A stretch of DNA of 64,000 bases from Podospora pseudocomata. Taxonomy: Eukaryota > Ascomycota > Sordariomycetes > Sordariales > Podosporaceae. Shown here in pieces: positions 57,220-64,000 of this stretch. The notes beneath the pieces are model-generated. The model had not been told where the DNA came from. It did not search any database and saw nothing but the letters and a program-made list of their open reading frames with translations. Numbering within the stretch: the stretch's first letter is position 1; each line of letters opens with the position of its first letter. The stretch is taken from contig NC_085889.1 of NCBI RefSeq assembly GCF_035222375.1, forward strand, positions 2,976,001 to 3,040,000, written 5' to 3'. The position numbers and the translations under genes are program-made.

Positions 57220-58755
57220 CTCAGCTTCCTGACCCTTCCGCTCGCACGCGCCTGCCAGCGACTCGGACATCAGCGCCTGGGAACGCAAGCCCCGTGTTTT
57301 TGCGCTTGCTGGCGACGGCGATGTCTTGAGCTGGGATGGCGTCCATGCCCCGCGTCTTTGACTTTATGCCAGCGTTGGCATCTCCATTCCCAACATCAGC
57401 CAGGTCCCTTTTGCGCTTCCCAGTTGCCCACTTGAACTTGGCGACTATGACCTTGAGCCTTGAGCTCTTGACCAGTGACTTTCCCATCATTGCCAGCATC
57501 GCCCTTGTTGGTTGCGATACTACGGCAGTTGATGGCGTTGGCACTAATGCTGACATCACTAATCTCGACCTTGACGATGTCCCCGGCGACACCACTGTCC
57601 TTGTTGCCACCAAGACCAGGCTTAATACCAGCACTGCTATCCAGAGGAACGAAGATGCAGTTCTCGATGATCTAGTTTTCATACCGCTTGCCCGTTTCAT
57701 GAAGCAACTTACTCTCGGCAGCCTGTTCCGACATCTCATCATCCACGTCCCTCATCATTTGCGGCATGTTTCTAGTCATCTTCCAAACTTCCATTCTGGC
57801 GTCGGCCACCTGTTTTCTAGCCCTGCTCAGCTCGATTGCCTCGGCCCTTTCTTTCGAGATGGCATTGACTCAATTCTTCGATTATGTGGTTGAAGACTGG
57901 CCAGTGTCTGATTTTGACTAGCAAAACCTGTCGGCGGTGTCGTGAGGCTCCATTTGGTGCCCGGGCGGCCAAACATACTTGCAGCTGATAAAAACACCCC
58001 GGGACAACTGGGACTCTCTCAGCGCCCTCTCTTTGTCATGAATTTCCTGGATCAATCATGTTTCCAGCAGCCCTCTGAGTTTGTCCTTGCCCAGCACCTT
58101 GTTGAGAGCGTTTAGGCAATCTGTGTGGACGATGACGCTGGCAGGAAGTGGCCTCTCAATGGTAGCCAATGTCCTAAGTCTTCTGACAATGGTCTGAACC
58201 TCAAATATGGCCAACATCAATGTCGCTAAGATGGCCACAAGCTCGGTGTACTCAGGTGAAAATGTCGGTCCCAACTTCCACCCAACAGCAACGTGTTGGG
58301 CGGGTTCGTAAACGCTGGCTATGTCATGCCGTTTGTAGGCTATGCCAATTCCTCCGAGGCTATACCTGCCAGCATAACGCGCGATAGATCCGTCGCAAAA
58401 GAATGCCAATTGAATGCACAACGGCGATGGTACATGAACCGAAGCCCTGTGGGCAGCCTCTAAGGCGTCCTTGTGTTCTTGCTACGTTGGTTCGGTGCTG
58501 CCGGTGAACACGAAAATGTCTCTTGCGGTGTCATCATCCTCAGTTCCAGTCGTCTGTTGGGCGGTGGTATGATTGGCAGCACCATCTTGCATGGCGGCAA
58601 GGGCAGTGGCATCGAGAACTGCTAATTCTTATTATTAGGACATCAGAAAGCGTATTGTGACTGGGGGCATAGTGTAGACTCCGGCAGTATGACATACCAA
58701 TCGCAGTTGTACTCGTGTCGGCTACGGTGGTGGCGACCACCTCTGGGTTTGGCAA
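57220..58755 (-). pseudogene. Degenerate RNase H-like gene
   Basis: The best preserved part is 58421-58056, which has the RNase H fold motifs: FFCDGSIAR (first Asp), SPEYTELVAI (Glu) and VIVHTDCLNAL (Asp), with VWPPGH further on. A plausible first exon starts at the ATG at 58755 (MPNPEVVATTVADTS) and is followed by a GTATGT intron. To the left, 57850-57420 keeps a long coding-like stretch of unknown type. The whole is interrupted several times and cannot encode a working protein. It may be an old host gene or the tail of a retroelement, and nothing here decides between them. Confidence 0.5.
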
Positions 58756-60087
58756 TGTGACAAGGGCTATAATATCAGGGCTTGGAACTCATGGTTCAAT
58801 TCAGGCTAATAATCTTCAATGGCCTCGAAGTCTGTGATACCGAAAAGAAGAAGAAGAGATACAGTCTTGGTGTTTCCAAACGCGTATTTTATCCTTCCTC
58901 GCGTGGCCCGTGCCCTTGTTGGCCTCAGGCCATCGCCAAGTCCTCCGATATCCTCCTGGCCAGTGGCCTTCCTTTGATAACCGCCATGCCTCTGTTTGTC
59001 TGCCTCACTTTGAATGAGAGGTTCTCAACATGCAGTTACCCCTCCTTGCGGTGGTATCGGCGGTGTTGTTGGGCATGGTTGCAGGTAGTTGGCTTTTGCC
59101 GTGTGACAGGCAAGGAAGCGGAGGGAGTCGTAGTCGGGGTGGGCTCCGGATTCTGGACGGCGAGGCTGCCTGTCGTGCTGGCTTGGTCTTCGACAAACAT
59201 GGTCAGCGAAGGTATTCCTTACTTCTCATGGCAAGGAACCTTTCCTCACTGCCAAGGCTGCGCCTGTTGCGCTTTGATCTTCGTCCTTTTGTCATGATTC
59301 TTCGACTTTCGGAGCCACCTTCTTGCTGTTGTTGGCAGGGATCGCAGTCGAAGATTTTGCTTCAAGACGGAAAATGGTCGGAAAATACTGGGACAAAGCT
59401 CCTGTCTCTCCATGGGGTGGGGTACCTACCTACCCTTAAACATTTTCGGGAGAGTGCACTTCGCCAACGTGCCTGATTGGGGTCAGGATAAGGGAGCTCA
59501 AATGCAGCTGATAGCAGAGCAACCTGTGCCAACGGCATTTCTCACCGCCCGGAGCAGCTGATGTCAACACCGTCCCCCGCCAGAGGTGTCCTGGCTATCA
59601 GAGCGCACTGGAATCAGCCTCTTGACCCAACCTGACATGGGGCCATCAAGACCACTCAGCAGGTTGATTCTGACACCACCTAGCCTTTACACTTCTGGAC
59701 CAGATGCCTCTAACGTCGGGAGTCCCCGAGTCATTAAAATCGCCCGTTGAGATGGATCTGACGGATAGCATGGTTTCTTGAGAACAACAATCCACTTGAA
59801 CATTGGAAATACAGTTGAGAGCGACGGTCCTAGCATTGAAAACAGGCAAAGTGTTAGAGTCTATGTGGGCGGCTAAACTCCGGCGCTCATCGCCATTCCT
59901 CCCCTTTTCTGCTCCACCCCAGACTCCACCATCAACCACATCTCTCAGAAAGAAATCCCCTCAGAATCAGAAAAGAAGAAGGCTGGTTGACATCTTGTTC
60001 AGGTAAATAGAGCATTTTTCACTACTAGACAGGAAGGACCATCCGACTCATAGAAAAGGGCTGCCTAGTACAACCACTCGATCAGAC
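58756..60087. other. Mostly degenerate sequence
   Basis: A minus-strand stretch at about 59035-59200 reads like old coding DNA (MFVEDQASTTGSLAVQNPEP from an ATG near 59200), but it has no usable exon neighbours. The long plus-strand frames here have no ATG-to-splice logic. From 59640 to 60087 nothing is seen. Confidence 0.35.
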
Positions 60088-61055
60088 TCAATCTTTGTGA
60101 ACCTTGTTACAGATGTCCCCAAAAACGTCCAAGGCATGCTGATACCTCCCGATCACCTCCCTGAGTCTTTTATCGAGATCTCTTCCCAGAGGCAACATTC
60201 GTTCCTTTTCTTTTCCAAAACCCACCCCCTCACCAACAATAACATCATAGACTGCCTTGGCAGCTTTCTTTGAATCACCATCTGCCACAGTGGCCAACTT
60301 GCCTCCAGCCAGGGTCTTGGTAATTTGGTCGGCCACTGACCCAACATACTCAGTGGGCACATCCCCCTGCCGATATTGTCTTGTAGCCCTGGCGTTGTCG
60401 CCCATAGATGTATGATCAAAAGCTCCCAACTGAACCGTCAATACTCTAACACCTAACGGCGCAACCTCTGTAGCGAGAACCTTGGAGAATCCTGTTGTGA
60501 CAATCAGCTTGCTTTCGTTCGTACCTTCATTGTATCTGGTATAGTCTCACCATCCAGCGCCGCCTTAGCAGCCGCATAGCCAGCCATGCTCTCCCTTCCT
60601 TCCAACCCAGCCCCACTACTCATATTCACAATCACACCCTTCTTCCGCTGTCTCATGAACGGAAGAACAAGTCGTGCAAGACGAGCGGGACCAAAGTACA
60701 TTGTGTCCATCATCTCTCTCAACTCGTCTTCTTCCAGCAGCTCCGCAGGGCCAAGGATGCAGAAGCCAGCATTGTTGACCAGTACATCAATGGCAGTACC
60801 GTTGGAGGTTTCCAGGTCGTTGATGAGCTCGTGGCATCTCACTGGGTCGTTGACATCGAGTTCCAGCCACTGGCGGGTTCCGGCACCGGGGTGGGAAAGA
60901 ATCTCTTCGACGACTTCGCGAGTTCTCGAGGGAGAACGGGAGGTGGCGATGAGGTTGTGGCCTTGGTCAAGGACAAGCCTGGAGAGCAGAAGACCAAAAC
61001 CTGAGGAACAACCAGTGATGAGGAAGGTCAAAGGTTGCTGCGGAGAGCTGGTCAT
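60088..61055 (-). CDS. Short-chain dehydrogenase/reductase
   Basis: Exons 61055-60551 and 60491-60088 are joined by a 59-nt intron (GTGAGA...CAACAG) in phase, giving 302 aa. The start is MTSSPQQPLTFLITG; a longer open frame upstream lacks coding character. Motifs: TGCSSGFG near residue 16, LDVND near 62, NNAG near 88, Ser in VNMSSGAG and Tyr-x3-Lys in GYAAAKAALD. Enzymes of this type are NADP-dependent oxidoreductases of small carbonyl compounds. Its neighbours give no hint of a pathway. Confidence 0.92.
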
Positions 61056-61501
61056 TGTTGAGGCCGTTATCGCTGAGTGAATAAAAGTAGCCGCTGCCCA
61101 CAATACTCGGGGGCGAGGGTCCAAACCGTTTTTTGTTCTTAACTTTTCACCCCTTGGCGGAGTTAGCCGGTGATGACCTTCTTATGTCCGGATCAACTTT
61201 TCTTGCTGTCGATATTCAGATCAGCTTTTCAATGCCCTTCTCTCGCGTGATTGGGTATGGTGGGGCGGTTAGGAGTTATTGCCGAAGACAAATGCGAGAC
61301 GATGCAAAAGGTGGCACAGTGCCATTCAGAGTTGTGCGGCTTGACATCATATCATCCACCCATCTCACTTGGGAAGCCATATCCACATACAGGAAAGTAT
61401 GGAATTGATGTAAAGGCAAAAGGAAAACCATAATATCTACAATACAATGGCTATTCGAAACCGTTACGAAGCCATTAAAAGACTTCTAGAGTGCCTGAAG
61501 C

Positions 61502-61660
61502 GGAAAAAAAAAACCCCGGGTACAGAAAGGAGAATAGCCGTGGTGAGATTCAAACTCACAACTTTCCAAGCACAACTACTTTAGCCATGCTAGAGCAATG
61601 CCGTAGCTCAGACTGCTATACCACTTGACCACCATACCACTTGACCATCGAGCCATTTCT
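61502..61660 (-). ncRNA. tRNA-like Pol III unit with a doubled A box
   Basis: Read on the minus strand there are two A-box matches, TGGTCAAGTGG, at 61637-61647 and 61621-61631, 16 bp apart. A B-box match, GAGTTTGAATCTC, with a 5-bp T-stem (GTGAG/CTCAC), lies at 61545-61557, and a T10 run follows at 61504-61513. The acceptor stem does not pair properly and the anticodon arm cannot be drawn, so it is a tRNA relic or a tRNA-derived transcript rather than a normal tRNA gene. Confidence 0.35.
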
Positions 61661-61867
61661 CCTATTGTAAGTTATTTGCCAGGGTTTGTTTATTAATCCC
61701 AGCCTGCTTTCGAGAATAAACCCAGTTTGGAGAGGGGAGCAGCGCTGGTGAGAGACTTTACGCCTTCAAACTGCGACCGGGAATACCCATCGGCTTGATT
61801 ACCTGTAGACATAGCACTTAAGACTGCCAGTGTGCACCTGTTCCTATTATTAGATAGATTCGCGGCA

Positions 61868-61896
61868 CCCGCTTCGCGGGGGGTCGCTTTCGGCGA
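61868..61896. repeat. Twin GC hairpins
   Basis: Two short hairpins stand side by side in an AT-rich setting: CCCGC-TTC-GCGGG (61868-61880) and TCGC-TTTCG-GCGA (61884-61896). No gene lies nearby and the function is unknown. Confidence 0.5.
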
Positions 61897-62246
61897 AAAA
61901 CGCAACAATAACACCAACATGCTCTCGGGAATAGAGCTATAAATGAAAGAAAAGATGAATCGTAACTATAGGTTAAGAGGAATGAAATACTATAGGGGAG
62001 CTATCATTGGAACTGCTGTCAAATAATACATATTTTCTTTTTGGAATAAAAAAAAGAAAACGACCACTCAACCGGCGACCCTGGCACAGTGACGCTGTTC
62101 AAATTGAGGTTCGCAACCATTTCATACTCAGGATCACCAGTGAACCTCTTTCTTCGCACTGGCATTTCCGAACGTAACATGGGGTACATTCAAAGCTCGC
62201 ATTAACTCTCATCACCATCGCCGCCCAGATACCTATCTACAAGCCA

Positions 62247-63503
62247 CTACAAAGAAATCACCTTCGGAAACATTTGTATACAGGTCCCCCGATTAATGTC
62301 CTCCCCCAACCCAGCCGACATCCACATCTGCCCCCCGCACCACAAAATGTTTTTCCGCCCAGCAACCGAGAGGGTCAACTCGCCCGTCAACGAGTTGATA
62401 CATCCCTTGATCTTTGAAATGGCAGCTCCGCCTGCAATCTGCGCATCCACCGACGTAGCAATGTTGACCTGCGGCCAGTTGCTCCCTGGAGACGCCGTGC
62501 TCATGTACGCCTTGTATGAATAAGTGTAAGGAGGGACGTTGTACGCCAGACCGAGGTAGCCATTCTGATCGATCGACCATATATATTTATTTTGAACGCT
62601 GGCGGCTGTGGAGCTGCTAGATCCTTGCCAGTTGATGCCGCCAGTGAGGCCGTTGAGGAGGTTGGCGTAGATGTAGTATACGGGAGTGGTGCCTGCCTCG
62701 AGAGCAAAGGCTTTGAAGACTTGGGGGCCGGGCTTGCAGCTTGCTTGTGGGGAGACGGTCTCGACGACGGTTTGGGTGATTGTGACGGTCGAGGGGGTGT
62801 CTACTGTCAAGGTGGAGGAGACAGTGTCGGTGACCAGCGCGGTGCTTGTCTCGGTGTCGGTCACGGTGGTGACGGCGGACTCAACGACGGTGGTGGTAAT
62901 AGAGATCGTGGTGGGAACAGAGATGATGGCCGCTGTGTCGGTGAAAGTGGAGGTCAGAGTGGTGGCTGACGGGCCTTCGGCGGTAATGGTGGTTGCCGTA
63001 ACGCCCGCGCATTTGCACGCCTTGACGTACTTCTCCCACGAAGGGCAGTTTGCCGTGGCATATGAGGGCATGGAGGGAGACAGCTCGGTCTCGGCAGCAC
63101 GAGCATAGATGCGAGTCGACGCCGGAGCGACCGTGGTGGTTAAGGTCTGAAGGCTGGTGTCGGTTGCCACAATGGTTTGGGTGACGGTGACCACAACCGT
63201 CTCGGTGTCGGCCGTTGTGGTAATACCAACGGTTTGCAGTTCTGTCTCTGTTACAAGAATGGATGTCACCGATTCAGTGAAAACGACCGTCTCTACCCAG
63301 CTCATTGTAGGAACTTCGGTCACCGTTTCGGTCACTGTGCTGGCCTCTGGCGTGATGGTGACAGCAAGAAGCGACAAGCAATCCTGCGGGCCATCGAACA
63401 GAGGATTGGTGATGTCTTGCAAACATTTGTTTGACCGACAGCATCCAGCAGATGTTAGCTGCAGCCAGCCGAAAGCCGATAAGAGGGCAACTCCCTGCTT
63501 CAT
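62247..63503 (-). CDS. Secreted Thr-rich surface protein
   Basis: A single exon of 418 aa from the ATG at 63503. MKQGVALLSAFGWLQLTSA is a signal peptide, followed by Cys-containing sequence (GCCRSNKCLQD). Two blocks of Thr/Val-rich repeats (TVTETVTEVPT, TTTVVESAVTTVTDTETST) surround a short Cys patch (CPSWEKYVKACKCAG) and would be heavily O-glycosylated. The C-terminal ~150 residues are a folded domain (FKAFALEAGTTPVYYIYANL, IWSIDQNGYLGLAY, CGGQMWMSAG) with paired Cys. This is the layout of fungal cell-surface or wall proteins. No GPI signal is evident at the C-terminus. The ligand is unknown. Confidence 0.85.
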   Translation of the reverse strand: MKQGVALLSAFGWLQLTSAGCCRSNKCLQDITNPLFDGPQDCLSLLAVTITPEASTVTETVTEVPTMSWVETVVFTESVTSILVTETELQTVGITTTADTETVVVTVTQTIVATDTSLQTLTTTVAPASTRIYARAAETELSPSMPSYATANCPSWEKYVKACKCAGVTATTITAEGPSATTLTSTFTDTAAIISVPTTISITTTVVESAVTTVTDTETSTALVTDTVSSTLTVDTPSTVTITQTVVETVSPQASCKPGPQVFKAFALEAGTTPVYYIYANLLNGLTGGINWQGSSSSTAASVQNKYIWSIDQNGYLGLAYNVPPYTYSYKAYMSTASPGSNWPQVNIATSVDAQIAGGAAISKIKGCINSLTGELTLSVAGRKNILWCGGQMWMSAGLGEDINRGTCIQMFPKVISL

Positions 63504-64000
63504 GGTTGCTGTCGTAGCGGCAAAGTAAACGAATGACTTGAGTGAGAATGCTGGCAAAAGAGTGTGAGAGATGGTCGAGGGCCATCAAGAAGAAAAGGGA
63601 CAGTCGGCTCTTTAAAACCCCATTCTCCGGGCCCCGACTGCATGGTTGGATTTGACCCCTATCAAGTTGAAGTCAAGAACATTGTTTGGCGATCTAGAAC
63701 GTGGCGTGGCTCAATTATTGCTGGGGTCTAATTTCCCGGGACAGGGCTGGAAGGCTCAATAGCGCTTTTTGGCATCCCAAAACGGTTAGTTGATGCCGTT
63801 GTCGCGTCGTCCAACAAAGCTGAAGACCTGAAGCCCTGCTGTATTATCTCCACTTTTATTTTCAGCTGTCGAAGTTCTTTGCAACGTGGTATGGGCCAAC
63901 AACATTGATGCTGCAGCCTTGCTTGGTTGTTTCTTTTTTTCTCAGCCGAACTGTTCCCACTGCAAGCCAGCAACAGGGTGATAAGCACAAGCTCACACTT
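63504..64000. other. Right-edge region, promoter of the Thr-rich gene
   Basis: TTTAAAA at 63611-63617, about 110 bp upstream of the ATG, is a possible TATA-like element on the minus strand. The minus-strand frame at 63728-63988 begins at a GTG and has no family resemblance. Nothing else is seen before the edge. Confidence 0.4.

Noticed and set aside
1-64000. CRISPR arrays, operons and ribosome binding sites
   Set aside because: The window is fungal nuclear DNA; the tandem repeats present are contiguous ~21-bp units without spacers.

Overview
The window is nuclear DNA of a filamentous ascomycete (Pezizomycotina, most likely a Sordariomycete). The evidence is short introns of about 45-110 nt with GTRNGT donors and CTRAC-like branch sites, a HET-domain gene, a highly reducing PKS-NRPS hybrid, a Zn2Cys6 regulator, a CYP505-type fused P450 and pogo/Fot1-type transposons. 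Most genes are interrupted, so I built exon models by hand and checked each for splice sites and reading phase.

Layout. 1-7 kb: the end of a Cys-pair protein running off the left edge, a class III aminotransferase, a HET-domain protein and an F-box-like protein, all on the minus strand. 7-13.3 kb: a poor region with a small basic protein gene, an LTR-like fragment, a two-exon unknown gene, an array of a ~21-bp repeat split by a solo LTR, and a 1.86-kb pogo/Fot1-like transposon. 13.5-45 kb: a secondary-metabolite region. It holds a ~12-kb PKS-NRPS gene (KS-AT-DH-MT-degenerate ER-KR-ACP-C-A-T-R), its likely AflR-like regulator, an unrelated-looking GH11 xylanase, then an FAD monooxygenase, a 2-oxoglutarate/Fe(II) oxygenase, a LovC-type trans-enoyl reductase, a P450-reductase fusion divergent from it, and an SDR. 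45.6-51 kb: two paralogous small membrane proteins on the plus strand flank a convergent or divergent four-exon gene for a protein with a hydrophobic hairpin. 51.4-54.9 kb: an NTF2/SnoaL-like protein and a carotenoid-oxygenase-type dioxygenase. 55-60 kb: a second copy of the same transposon family, then degenerate coding DNA including an RNase H-like pseudogene. 60-64 kb: another SDR, a tRNA-like Pol III unit and a Thr-rich secreted protein.

How it fits together. The PKS-NRPS has no working ER, and the trans-ER gene 11.5 kb beyond its 5' end supplies that activity. The FMO, dioxygenase, P450 and SDR would tailor the released polyketide-amino acid. The product is not assignable from the sequence alone. 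Nothing here proves that the unit between 45.6 and 51 kb has a role, but its symmetric organisation and lack of any recognised domain make it the best candidate for an undescribed system.
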